A stretch of 64,000 bases of DNA from Candidatus Zixiibacteriota bacterium (GTDB lineage Bacteria; Zixibacteria; MSB-5A5; GN15; FEB-12), in assembly GCA_022571985.1 (NCBI GenBank), contig JACZWU010000003.1, forward strand, positions 186,001-250,000, read 5' to 3'. Of the stretch, positions 8,426 through 16,677 are shown piece by piece. A model generated the notes under the pieces. The model was not told the DNA's origin. It saw nothing but the letters and a program-made list of their open reading frames with translations, and ran no database searches. A program made the translations under genes and the position numbers. Each line of letters begins with the position of its first letter. Position 1 is the stretch's first letter.

Positions 8426-10279
8426 CTAAATAACTGCAATAGATATGGAAGTCGCCGGCTCAGGAAGAACTCTTTCTATCTCTTCAAACAGAGTATCGAG
8501 GTCTCTCAGGAACCGTTCTCTTTGCTCTGAGCTGAATTGTTCGGCAAGATTTTTATAATATTCGATAGCATCGTTAAGATTCTGTTTATATTCCAGAAAG
8601 CTCTTGGTAGTTTTAACAAGCAATCCGTCCGCTGCCCTCTGGAGTTCATCGCGGAGATAATCAACATAGAGCGACAGTTCCCTGATGAACATGTGCGGAC
8701 GCTCGGAGTTGGTCAAAAGAGACAGCCGTCCATAGATATGGCCAATCATTTCTTCAAGTGTGGCGACTTTGCTAAAGTTGACAATGTTGGGGCCACAGCA
8801 AATCGACGGCAGCGCGTCTTTATCTATCTTATATTTTAAGGTTACCGTACCGGCCAGGTCATGACAAATACAGGCTTTGGCCATAATTTTTTTACTGGTA
8901 AAACTAATTTTTTCCGGTGAGGCGCCGCTCTCTGCAACTTGTCTCAGTTTCCGCTTTTGAAAAACCCGCGAAGCGTGGCAGATGGGAACTTTGGTGAATT
9001 CGGTGTTGGAAATCAGGAAGCCTTTCGGGCAGGGGCTGCCGGGTTTGTTTGAGTTTATTCTTCGATTGTGAGTTTCATCACTGGCGGTGTGGCGCAGACT
9101 CCAGAAAGGAATACCGAGAGGTGAACGGTCACTCAGCCAGACATCGCTATCACCGGCTGCCTGCAGCTTTTTCAAGTGAAGTTCGTCAACGTTTGTAACT
9201 TCCGGCACCAGTAAAAAGGGTGTTCCCCAGCCCGTGCCGTCAATATCGTAATGCTCCAGAAGAAACTTGTTTTCCTCGGCGGTGCCAATGCCCCCTTGCA
9301 CGGTGATACGTACTTCAAGGGGTGACTGCACCGAGGGACGTCCCATACCGGCCAGTGCTCTGTTATATAATTCGTGAAGCTGCTCGACCAATTCCGTTTT
9401 CTTGCGGTCAAATTCTTCTAATATAGGACCGATCAGGAATCCTTCGCTGGCAAAGGCGTGGCCGCCGCAATTGAGTCCGGATTCAATCCTGTATTCCGAA
9501 ACCCACAGCCCCTTTCTTGCCAGAAACTTGCCCTGGATTAACGACGAGCGGAAGTCACTCACTTTTAAAACTATTTTCTTACGCAATACTCCTTCGTCGT
9601 CCAGGAAAAAGTCATCAAATTTTGCAAGGTAGGCGTAGAGACGGCGGTTAAAGCCGGCTGAAAATATAATAGATGATCGCACCGAACTCCTGGCGTAACC
9701 TCGCAGCGAAGACATGGCATCAGCGTATTCGGGAGCTAATTTTTCACCTTTTTCGTAAGTATCACGGTCTAATTTGGTCATAAGGTTTACATCAATAGTT
9801 CCCGGCACGGCTTGCTGGCGTAGAGAATCCTGAAGTTTGGTTTTTTCTGCCGAATCTGGCATAGCCAGCATTTTGGTATAGGAATCTTTGAGCGTCGAGT
9901 CGGGCAGCATTTCAAAATAACGGGTAATTTCGCTCCCGGGCTCAAAAGGTGAGGATTGCAGCTCTTTGACCTGTTCGCCAACCCGATTATTTAAGAATTC
10001 CATATAAGCCTGGGTACGATTAGCCCTGGCGTCTTCAGCTCTTTCGCCGATTTCTGTGTATTCCAGACCGAGCCTATCGGAGTGATGTTTGCGCATTTGC
10101 TCCAACAGAACGTCGTCAACCAGCGATACCACCGACGAAATGCCATACTTGGCGACTTTCAGTGGTGTGTCGATAGAGAATCCTGTACCCATGACCGGTA
10201 TATGGAACAGGTGAGGGCTCTTGTTTGGGCGCAATTTCATATGGTAATAATGGTTAGCCGGTAGAACAATGTCAAACAA
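8426..10279 (-). CDS. TIM-barrel, nitronate monooxygenase/FabK-like flavoprotein candidate with Cys-rich C-terminal part
   Basis: The 617-residue protein has segments typical of the FMN-binding 2-nitropropane dioxygenase/FabK fold: IPVMGTGFSIDTPLKVAKYG near the N-terminus, GGHAFASEG with a nearby GPIL (about 272-290), and ITVQGGIGTAEE followed by DGTGWGTPFLLVPE (about 330-365). The region 410-515 has CPKG, ICHAS, CICHD and CCGPN, seven Cys that could hold metal or an Fe-S cluster. The last 100 residues are predicted helical. The substrate cannot be named. It stands alone, 147 bases from the kinase start and just outside the left repeat of the ssrA island. Confidence 0.5.
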   Translation of the reverse strand: MFDIVLPANHYYHMKLRPNKSPHLFHIPVMGTGFSIDTPLKVAKYGISSVVSLVDDVLLEQMRKHHSDRLGLEYTEIGERAEDARANRTQAYMEFLNNRVGEQVKELQSSPFEPGSEITRYFEMLPDSTLKDSYTKMLAMPDSAEKTKLQDSLRQQAVPGTIDVNLMTKLDRDTYEKGEKLAPEYADAMSSLRGYARSSVRSSIIFSAGFNRRLYAYLAKFDDFFLDDEGVLRKKIVLKVSDFRSSLIQGKFLARKGLWVSEYRIESGLNCGGHAFASEGFLIGPILEEFDRKKTELVEQLHELYNRALAGMGRPSVQSPLEVRITVQGGIGTAEENKFLLEHYDIDGTGWGTPFLLVPEVTNVDELHLKKLQAAGDSDVWLSDRSPLGIPFWSLRHTASDETHNRRINSNKPGSPCPKGFLISNTEFTKVPICHASRVFQKRKLRQVAESGASPEKISFTSKKIMAKACICHDLAGTVTLKYKIDKDALPSICCGPNIVNFSKVATLEEMIGHIYGRLSLLTNSERPHMFIRELSLYVDYLRDELQRAADGLLVKTTKSFLEYKQNLNDAIEYYKNLAEQFSSEQRERFLRDLDTLFEEIERVLPEPATSISIAVI

Positions 10280-10398
10280 TTAAAGTTCCGGTTTAAGCGA
10301 ACCCACAGACGATTTTGAGGCTATAAAAGGGAAGAAATTTCCTATCAGAAGCTGCGCAGAGACCGTTTTATGTCAGAATCGCTAGTTTAATTAACAAT

Positions 10399-10417
10399 TG
10401 GAGGTGGGGGGAATCGA
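10399..10417 (-). repeat. ssrA 3'-end direct repeat 1 (att-like)
   Basis: Nineteen bases (t, then ggaggtggggggaatcga) are identical to the end of the tmRNA gene at 20619 and in the same orientation; the match stops inside the T loop. This is the leftmost copy and probably marks the left boundary of the island. Confidence 0.7.
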
Positions 10418-10510
10418 AAATGCGTGTTTCGGTAATTTTTTGGGCACCTTCATCTTACGGCGTATCGTGAAGAACGCCAAAGAATTATACTTATTTTGGT
10501 TGTGTCTGTT

Positions 10511-10530
10511 TTGAGGTGTTTTGACCTCAA
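10511..10530 (-). terminator. Small palindrome after the 292-residue membrane protein gene
   Basis: The arms ttgaggt (10511-10517) and acctcaa (10524-10530) are perfect 7-base complements, 23 bases beyond the stop codon of the gene at 10553-11431. The following T-run on the minus strand is poor, so it may be a weak terminator or an operator. Confidence 0.3.
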
Positions 10531-10552
10531 TTTGACACAAATATGGCACAAA

Positions 10553-11431
10553 TTACTGCTCCAAAGAATTCAATTCTACATCGTCCCCGTCGAGTTTCCG
10601 AAACATATCCTTGACGTCTTTCTTGTTCTGCAAGTGCATCAAATCGAATGGCTTTAGCTTCGAGATTTTCTTTGTGCTGAATCCGCAATTCCAAAAGATC
10701 ACCAACTTGCAATAGTTGACGAACCCCTGACTTTTGTCTTTGACAAACTTGAATCCTATAAACAAGCTCTCGTAGTTTGAATATATGGCCATCAAGTATG
10801 CCGCCGGTATGATGGCTGCTGAAAGCAAAATAGGCAACAGAAAACTACGCAGAGTGTCGAGAGTACCAAGAATCTGATAGTCATGCACAGCTCTATACAA
10901 GACATGCCCCATTAATACAAGCCCGAGAACAGCTTGAGTCCCTCCGAGGAGCTTTGCCCCATCGCGATCCCCTTTGGTTGCCTCGATATATACGTTCATC
11001 ATGACTACAACTGTAATCACGGGAACGATCACTAGCTCCGCCCATAGTACGAAAGTGAACGTATTCATAATGAATTCCAAAACGACTATGACCTTCATAT
11101 TGTCGTACAGGAGTTCTCTAATGGGTATGTCGCCATTCTTTACCGCCACATACTTATACATGGTCACCATGCCAGCGCTAAAGAACCAAAAGAGCGTGTC
11201 TTTGAGCAAGGTGACGTTCCACAGTTTAAGGTGCGACAAAAAATAGGCAATTCCTCCTATATAGACAGCCAGAATCAGCACCGGAATGAGAATCTTTCCG
11301 GAGAGCACAGTTTCAAAAACACTTGCCAGCGATTTTCGGACGTCCCTACTTCTAAAAATATATAGGGAGACTATCAGCAGCCAAACAAGAATGGCAATTT
11401 CCCGATTGTTTAATATCTCTGACACATTCAT
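10553..11431 (-). CDS. Hypothetical polytopic membrane protein
   Basis: The 292 residues show about seven membrane segments (residues 10-25, 47-68, 80-97, 112-130, 132-150, 164-182, 195-217) and a 70-residue basic and acidic cytoplasmic tail. No family was recognised. It is the only gene between ssrA repeats 1 and 2, so it is cargo of one island segment. A TATAAT box with an extended TGN motif ends nine bases before the ATG, so the transcript would be almost leaderless, and no Shine-Dalgarno is visible. Confidence 0.65.
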   Translation of the reverse strand: MNVSEILNNREIAILVWLLIVSLYIFRSRDVRKSLASVFETVLSGKILIPVLILAVYIGGIAYFLSHLKLWNVTLLKDTLFWFFSAGMVTMYKYVAVKNGDIPIRELLYDNMKVIVVLEFIMNTFTFVLWAELVIVPVITVVVMMNVYIEATKGDRDGAKLLGGTQAVLGLVLMGHVLYRAVHDYQILGTLDTLRSFLLPILLSAAIIPAAYLMAIYSNYESLFIGFKFVKDKSQGFVNYCKLVIFWNCGFSTKKISKLKPFDLMHLQNKKDVKDMFRKLDGDDVELNSLEQ

Positions 11432-11439
11432 ATCAAGGA

Positions 11440-11445
11440 ATTATA
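11440..11445 (-). promoter_or_regulatory. Extended -10 box, probable leaderless start
   Basis: On the minus strand the sequence reads TGGTATAAT, a perfect -10 hexamer with TGN extension. Transcription would begin near 11433, about two bases before the ATG at 11431. The -35 is weak, as is usual for extended -10 promoters. Confidence 0.5.
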
Positions 11446-11541
11446 CCAGAAAATGGCTAAAATATTCATCACATTTCTTGTAGAAAAATTTATGATTGAC
11501 CAAAGGCCACTATACTAACTCAAGTCCATTCTTTCAATTTA

Positions 11542-11575
11542 TGGAGGTGGGGGGGAATCGAACCCCCGTCCGAAG
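11542..11575 (-). repeat. ssrA 3'-end direct repeat 2 (att-like)
   Basis: This copy extends through the whole T arm of the tmRNA (gaatcgaacccccgtccgaa) with one extra G in the G-run (seven instead of six). Beyond 11575 similarity to the tmRNA ends, so it is not a second functional tmRNA. Confidence 0.8.
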
Positions 11576-11677
11576 CTGCCTCCGGACGACGTCCTAAACT
11601 CCCATCCAATACCTCCGATACATAATTAAAAGGGTACGGTTCACAGGATTAGACGAACATCATAAAAGGGAGTACCG

Positions 11678-12934
11678 ATGAAACAGAATTCCAATGTCAC
11701 CAGATACACCTCAATTTTAATCTACGTAGGGACGTTTCTGATTTCTTTGCTGTCGTTTTTCACCACTTATTACGGCCTGGCCCTTTTTCTTGACAAGCCG
11801 CTGGCATTGCTTGGATCTCTTGGTTTGCAAACAGCCATGCTGGGAATTGCCTGGAACCTGATGCGCCTAAGAGAAAATCGTGCCGCCTACGTGATGGTTT
11901 TTTCGGTGGCCGCGATGTTTTCGATCTTTTTCTCCTATGTCAATTTCAACACCGGCCTGAAAGATAACACCAGAGCACTCGAAGCCCGTAGCGCCTACGT
12001 CACCGAGGCTCGGCCGATTCTCAGGCAGTATGCCTCTTTAGCCAAACAGGCTCTCAGTAGAGGGGGATATCAGTCGCAAAGACTGGCCGATCTGCTTCAG
12101 ATGGAAGAGGACAACGGCTGGGCCACAGTGGTCGACGAGGGTTCCAACGATCCCTTCATTCAGTCAGTCATCGAGGGCGCCCGACGTACAGTCAAATCAT
12201 GGCGGAGCAATCAGGGAACTGATTATCACCAGGGTTCAGGCAAAGGCATCATTACTAACTACCTCACCTCGTGGACTAACCAGGTCGAACATAACCTGAC
12301 AGCTTTAACAAAATATGTGAAAACAGTTGATTCGCTGTCGCTCAAACTGGGCAGTGAGATGCCTGTCAATGAGCAATACGACCTGGTCAACTTGGCCGTA
12401 GTTTCGTTTCCCCTGGCCGAGCATGAAATGATGACCGGTTCACAGGCCAATTTGAGCGAACCCCCCTTCACGGCTGACTTTATCGAATCACCCGCCAACA
12501 AACAACAGGCGATGAACCTGGTCATCAGTGATCTGTATCCAATGGACCAGCTGACTTTCTTCTCACTCTTTTTTGCCATAGTCATTGACCTTATTGTTAT
12601 CGTGATGGCTCTTAGCAGTTCGCAGGCGGTGGATGCTGTTGAGTATATCTTCTCGCGAGTGGAACGGGATGCCGCGCGCAGGCTTCGGAAAATACCGCTG
12701 GATGACCCCAAGGAATTCACCCGCTCGCTCGCAAGTAACCTGCAGCGCTTGCGACAGACATCGGAGTACTCGCGCAGCCTTGATGAAGTTCTGAATGAAT
12801 TTCGAACCAAGGAATGGGCCTTCAGGCATGTCCGCGACGAAGAGCAGATTGAGCCTCATCAGAGTTTTGAACGCAGCCAAGTGGAAGCTTCAATTGAACA
12901 GTCTTCAGACTCAGCGGAGAAAGTTAACTCATAA
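11678..12934 (+). CDS. Hypothetical membrane protein with large extracytoplasmic domain
   Basis: The 418-residue protein has three N-terminal membrane helices (about 13-35, 40-60, 70-88), a 190-residue hydrophilic domain rich in helix-forming residues (90-290), a fourth helix (about 292-313, FFSLFFAIVIDLIVIVMALS) and a polar cytoplasmic tail with coiled-coil character. No named family was recognised. A Shine-Dalgarno (GGGAG) lies before the ATG. It is divergent in orientation from the rest of the island cargo and shares its segment (repeats 2-3) with the kinase-hydrolase gene, with which it converges. Confidence 0.7.
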   Translation: MKQNSNVTRYTSILIYVGTFLISLLSFFTTYYGLALFLDKPLALLGSLGLQTAMLGIAWNLMRLRENRAAYVMVFSVAAMFSIFFSYVNFNTGLKDNTRALEARSAYVTEARPILRQYASLAKQALSRGGYQSQRLADLLQMEEDNGWATVVDEGSNDPFIQSVIEGARRTVKSWRSNQGTDYHQGSGKGIITNYLTSWTNQVEHNLTALTKYVKTVDSLSLKLGSEMPVNEQYDLVNLAVVSFPLAEHEMMTGSQANLSEPPFTADFIESPANKQQAMNLVISDLYPMDQLTFFSLFFAIVIDLIVIVMALSSSQAVDAVEYIFSRVERDAARRLRKIPLDDPKEFTRSLASNLQRLRQTSEYSRSLDEVLNEFRTKEWAFRHVRDEEQIEPHQSFERSQVEASIEQSSDSAEKVNS

Positions 12935-13053
12935 ATCCAAAGACTCTATGGTTATACATCTGGAAGTCTCTGTTGCGCAGGTTATCAAAATCGGGAAGAG
13001 GATATCAAGGATATGAATTGGAAGTTTTTTTTCTCGGTGTCATTTAAATAAAA

Positions 13054-13081
13054 AAGCCAGCAAGATCTAACCTGCTGGCTT
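13054..13081 (-). terminator. Rho-independent terminator of the kinase-hydrolase gene
   Basis: A perfect 9-base stem (aagccagca at 13054-13062, tgctggctt at 13073-13081) with a 10-base loop is followed on the minus strand by TTTTATTTAAA. It lies 129 bases after the stop codon of the gene ending at 13210. Confidence 0.85.
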
Positions 13082-13209
13082 AATACAGGAATCAAATATT
13101 TTCTATTTTAGCAACTGCATCTTCTGTTAAGCATCATTATCACCACCGTGTTTAGTAACTATTGTAGAGGTCGCAGGCCAAAATTGCTGACCAGATATTA
13201 AGGGTTATT

Positions 13210-15066
13210 TCATTTTGTATTAATTTGTTTCATTAATTCGAAGGTATGTTTGCAGACCAATTCTGGTTGCCCCAATTCCATATGCGAAATAGGGTCCCGA
13301 ACAATAGTTTCTTCATGAAAATCATCGCCAAGAACATTTTCTTCAAGATGCTGTTGGAGCATTCGGTCTAATGTATTAAATCCGTCAGAATCTGTTACGA
13401 ATCGAACATGTGGGACTCTTCGCACGCAACTCTTATACCATATTGGGAATTGAGACCAACCGCCATCCTTGAAAGGGGCCACTATATCTGTTGCGTATTG
13501 TCTAAGAGAATCTGTTGAAGTTCCGAATTTGGAGAAAGCTGTCAGAAGATAGTCATGTAGGAGCAGCCAATTATCAAGCGATGAAGAGTTGGCACTGAAT
13601 TGCTTGATTGTCGAAAGAATCTGATCTTCATCTCCAGAAGTCAACTCAGCTAACTTGCGCGTTACAAAGCAGTCATCCAGATGCAGATTGCAGCCAAGAG
13701 ACAAAAGGCCGGTCACTTTAATATCAACGAATTCCTCCGAAGACAGAAAGTGAAGTACGTGATCAGCACCCGATGAGAATCCTGCCAGAACTAAATGACG
13801 CGGCCTGAGCCTGCTGGTTAGGTCCTTGAGCCAGGCATGGATGAGTATCGAATGATCGTGCAACGTAAGGGGAAGTCGGAGTTGTGCGTTAAGATCAAAG
13901 CCGAACAATGATAAAGATATCGCCCGAAACGGAAGCTGCTGAAGCACTCCGGAGAACTGTCGGTGATCATTGCCAATGCCGTGCAGGTAAACGATCAATG
14001 TATCTGATGAAACTCCGTTGTCTATGTAGACCAACCGGCTGCCAATCATCCTTGGGTCTTGATGTGATAATTGACGAACCAAATCGGTCGTAAGAACAAA
14101 GGCTTCTTCAGTAAGAACCGTCCCCTGCATGGACACGCCATCACCGGTTCCAGTTATCGCCTTGTCCTGTTTCAACTCGTTAGATAATTCCTCGAGTTCG
14201 TTGCAAACATCACGGGCGGTCTGAAATCGTTTGTCGGGTTTCTTGGTTAAACATCGTGATACTATTCGGCCTAGGTCATAGGGAACATTCGAACGCTTGC
14301 TATGTAAATCGGCCGGAGTGTCCCTTAGAATGCTGGTTGAAATTTCCGGGATTGACTGAGCCGCAAAGGGATGTTCATTGGTGATTAGTTCATACAGTAT
14401 TACGCCGAATGCGAAAATGTCCACTCGAGTGTCGAGCTCCTGTCCGAGTAACTGTTCCGGCGCCATATACGATATAGTTCCGGCAATCTTATTTGCAAAC
14501 AGATTGCTTGTCACGGTAACATCCGGATCCTCTTTTGATTCAATATCAGAAAAAACTGCTAATCCAAAATCGAGAATCTTGACAGCTCCGGTCGAATCTA
14601 TCATTAAGTTACCCGGCTTCAAATCTCGATGTGTGATACCTTCTTCGTGAGCTGCTGTCAATCCTCTCATAATCTGTATGCCCAGATCAATAATGTCAGC
14701 AATTGGTAACAACTTATTGCTTGATAATTCCTTGAGAGATAGCCCCTCAATGTAGGCCATTGAAATATAAGGCACGCCTTTATACTCATTGACTTCATGA
14801 ACGGTAATAATATTCGGATGTTGCAACCGAGCGGCTGCTTGAGCCTCTTGATTAAATTGTTGCAATACTGAACCGTTGTAAGTTTGGTCAACAGACAAGA
14901 ACTTCAGTGCCACCTGGCGCCTGAGTTTGGTATCTTCGGCTAGATAGACCTCACCCATTCCGCCGGCGCCGATTTTCTTGACTATCCGATAATGCGACAC
15001 CAATGTGCCCTTGGTCAACACTACACTTGTCCGGGTCCGATCATCATGTGACTCATCTGCAGCCAT
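13210..15066 (-). CDS. Ser/Thr protein kinase fused to an alpha/beta hydrolase domain
   Basis: Residues 26-295 are an intact Hanks-type kinase: GAGGMGEV (33-40), Lys55, HRDLKPGN (Asp148), DFG (166-168) and APEQ. There is no membrane helix. Residues 345-618 look like an alpha/beta hydrolase: strand and oxyanion loop IVYLHGIGNDHRQF (358-371), nucleophile elbow LAGFSSG with Ser431, and late acidic and His candidates (DSDGF; PISHME). So one polypeptide would carry a kinase and an esterase, lipase or thioesterase-like enzyme; the hydrolase could be regulated by the kinase in cis. The N-terminus is very like that of the kinase at 5288-8278. It is island cargo between ssrA repeats 2 and 3 and has its own terminator. 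Confidence 0.85.
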   Translation of the reverse strand: MAADESHDDRTRTSVVLTKGTLVSHYRIVKKIGAGGMGEVYLAEDTKLRRQVALKFLSVDQTYNGSVLQQFNQEAQAAARLQHPNIITVHEVNEYKGVPYISMAYIEGLSLKELSSNKLLPIADIIDLGIQIMRGLTAAHEEGITHRDLKPGNLMIDSTGAVKILDFGLAVFSDIESKEDPDVTVTSNLFANKIAGTISYMAPEQLLGQELDTRVDIFAFGVILYELITNEHPFAAQSIPEISTSILRDTPADLHSKRSNVPYDLGRIVSRCLTKKPDKRFQTARDVCNELEELSNELKQDKAITGTGDGVSMQGTVLTEEAFVLTTDLVRQLSHQDPRMIGSRLVYIDNGVSSDTLIVYLHGIGNDHRQFSGVLQQLPFRAISLSLFGFDLNAQLRLPLTLHDHSILIHAWLKDLTSRLRPRHLVLAGFSSGADHVLHFLSSEEFVDIKVTGLLSLGCNLHLDDCFVTRKLAELTSGDEDQILSTIKQFSANSSSLDNWLLLHDYLLTAFSKFGTSTDSLRQYATDIVAPFKDGGWSQFPIWYKSCVRRVPHVRFVTDSDGFNTLDRMLQQHLEENVLGDDFHEETIVRDPISHMELGQPELVCKHTFELMKQINTK

Positions 15067-15250
15067 GCACTAAAATCCTTTTTTTAGAAACTAACTTCCT
15101 ATCCAATGAAGAGACAATCACTCTAGGTTTCAACCAAAACAGATGAGTGATACATCGTGATCATATCATGATCAAGAAAGTGATACGTTATTCAGTTTTA
15201 TTGGGAAATAGAGCCTATTGATTCTTCGCAACTTATTGTGGTGCAACAAG
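15067..15250. other. Intergenic segment similar to the region downstream of ssrA
   Basis: No gene is seen. Two pieces resemble the sequence on the left of the intact ssrA: 15076-15130 is similar to 20326-20384 (both contain ctatccaat or ttatccaat in the same context), and tattgtggtgcaacaag at 15234-15250 corresponds to tattgtgtcgcaataaac at 20601-20618. The segment also holds promoter and leader of the kinase-hydrolase gene. Confidence 0.55.
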
Positions 15251-15273
15251 TGGAGGTGGGGGGAATCGAACCC
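15251..15273 (-). repeat. ssrA 3'-end direct repeat 3 (att-like)
   Basis: Twenty-three bases match the end of the tmRNA gene (up to the first three C of the T-stem), in direct orientation. Fifty-odd bases to its right the sequence tgttaccaaatt (15309-15320) recurs as tgtgaccaaatt beside the fourth repeat. Confidence 0.75.
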
Positions 15274-15390
15274 GTAATCGCCTTGTGGTACAAAAACTTA
15301 CACGCTGTTGTTACCAAATTGCTACCGTTTTTTAACAGCAAAATCTGTGAAGGATAGAAGCAGAGCGCCTGACCTGATTTATCTATGGTA

Positions 15391-16527
15391 TTATTCGCTC
15401 CAATTCAATCTGATTAGTCTGGGGTAATATATGGTCGTGTCGGCAATAATAATCTCCATCGACGCGTTTGTGTTATAGCTGATGATCAGGCCGGCACCAA
15501 TAAGTTCGGGGTGAGCTTTGACTGCGTATATAATCACCCCCGGCTTGTTCTTCTCAGGAGGCTCGTAAACTAGTTGTAGCGCCGACCAGGGACCGCTTAA
15601 AGCCGGCGACGTGCGCATCATTATATCGGCGGCGCCGAAGCCGACCGTTTGTATCGAGAGGTATTGATCTGTCCTGGAGTCATAGACAATAGAGAACTCT
15701 GTCTCACCATCAGTGAAAAGAACAGCTGGTCCACGGGTCATTTTTGATTCAAGGACCCAAGCAGAGCTGTCGCCTGTCCACCATTCAATCGCTTGTGTTG
15801 TCCCCGCGAGCAGACTGTCGATATGCCAGCGGGCAAGATAGACAGCATGATCACCCGGCTCTTTAACACTGAAAGCATATAGATACGGTGGTTCGAATAT
15901 GGTAGCTGCCCCCAGCATGATGCCGAAGGGATTGTCCGGCAGCTCGAGCCTTGATATCGACCACTCCCCCGGATCGCCATCAATATCACTGATAAGAAAT
16001 GCCGCATACCCGCAAGTTACAAAACCCAGCCCACTATCGCTGTCACAAACACGCATTAAAAAAACAATCAGGACATCGTCAATCCGAATGCCGTTGCCGG
16101 GCCAAAACCAGCTGGTGTCTTCGGCAGGGAAAAAGGCCTCCGGGCTATCTTTCGTCCCGGGCCAGTAAACCTTAAAGTCAGCGGTTGACGGGTCGTAGCC
16201 AGTCTGAATACCCATACAATTTCGGATCATTTTAACGCAGCAGATATCTCGCAGGTAGGGCGGCTTGACACCGATGTAACTGTCGGCAAACAACCAGAGA
16301 ACGCGGCCATCACCGAGATCTACCGTTGAGGCGCAGTCACCGCCTCGCCAGAAAGTATCGGAGTAAAACATATTTTGCCCCGATTTCCAAGAACTGCTGG
16401 TAAACTGTGTGCGCGATTTAACAGCGTCACCGGCGCCCGCCTCTGCATTCGCATTAATCAAAGCCATGCACACCAGCAATAGCAGCACACTCATGACTGC
16501 ATTACGCAATTTCATTAGCATTTCCAT
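15391..16527 (-). CDS. Secreted DUF4185-like beta-propeller protein
   Basis: A signal peptide is clear (hydrophobic MSVLLLLVCMALINANAEA, cleavage near residue 30). The mature part opens with DTFWRGGDCASTVDLGDGRVLWLFADS, the typical first blade of DUF4185-type five-bladed propellers related to glycoside hydrolase folds, and later has repeating aromatic strands such as GPWSALQLVYEPP. Substrate and activity are unknown, and no catalytic residues could be assigned. It is the first cargo gene to the right of ssrA repeat 3, with 150 bases to the Fic gene. Confidence 0.7.
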   Translation of the reverse strand: MEMLMKLRNAVMSVLLLLVCMALINANAEAGAGDAVKSRTQFTSSSWKSGQNMFYSDTFWRGGDCASTVDLGDGRVLWLFADSYIGVKPPYLRDICCVKMIRNCMGIQTGYDPSTADFKVYWPGTKDSPEAFFPAEDTSWFWPGNGIRIDDVLIVFLMRVCDSDSGLGFVTCGYAAFLISDIDGDPGEWSISRLELPDNPFGIMLGAATIFEPPYLYAFSVKEPGDHAVYLARWHIDSLLAGTTQAIEWWTGDSSAWVLESKMTRGPAVLFTDGETEFSIVYDSRTDQYLSIQTVGFGAADIMMRTSPALSGPWSALQLVYEPPEKNKPGVIIYAVKAHPELIGAGLIISYNTNASMEIIIADTTIYYPRLIRLNWSE

Positions 16528-16635
16528 GAACTATAACTCCTTGTACGGGTGCCCCATCCCTTGGGGTGGGTAAGCGAATGCTGATAACTAATAGAATTTG
16601 GACGCGCTAAACAAGTGCTGAAACAACGGCTGACT

Positions 16636-16664
16636 CTCACTCATCCCACGGTAAGCAGTGGGAG
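16636..16664. repeat. Short palindromic repeat, left copy flanking fic
   Basis: The 14-mer ctcactcatcccac (16636-16649) followed by a small hairpin (tcccac, gtggga) recurs at 18157-18170 on the other side of the Fic gene. Base changes in the following hairpin keep part of the pairing. Confidence 0.5.
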
Positions 16665-16677
16665 AAACCGGCAATAT

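Noticed and set aside
11542-11600. A second tmRNA gene ending at 11542
   Set aside because: Only the acceptor and T-arm part match; no tag frame, D-loop motif or 5' partner of the acceptor stem is found at the expected distance.
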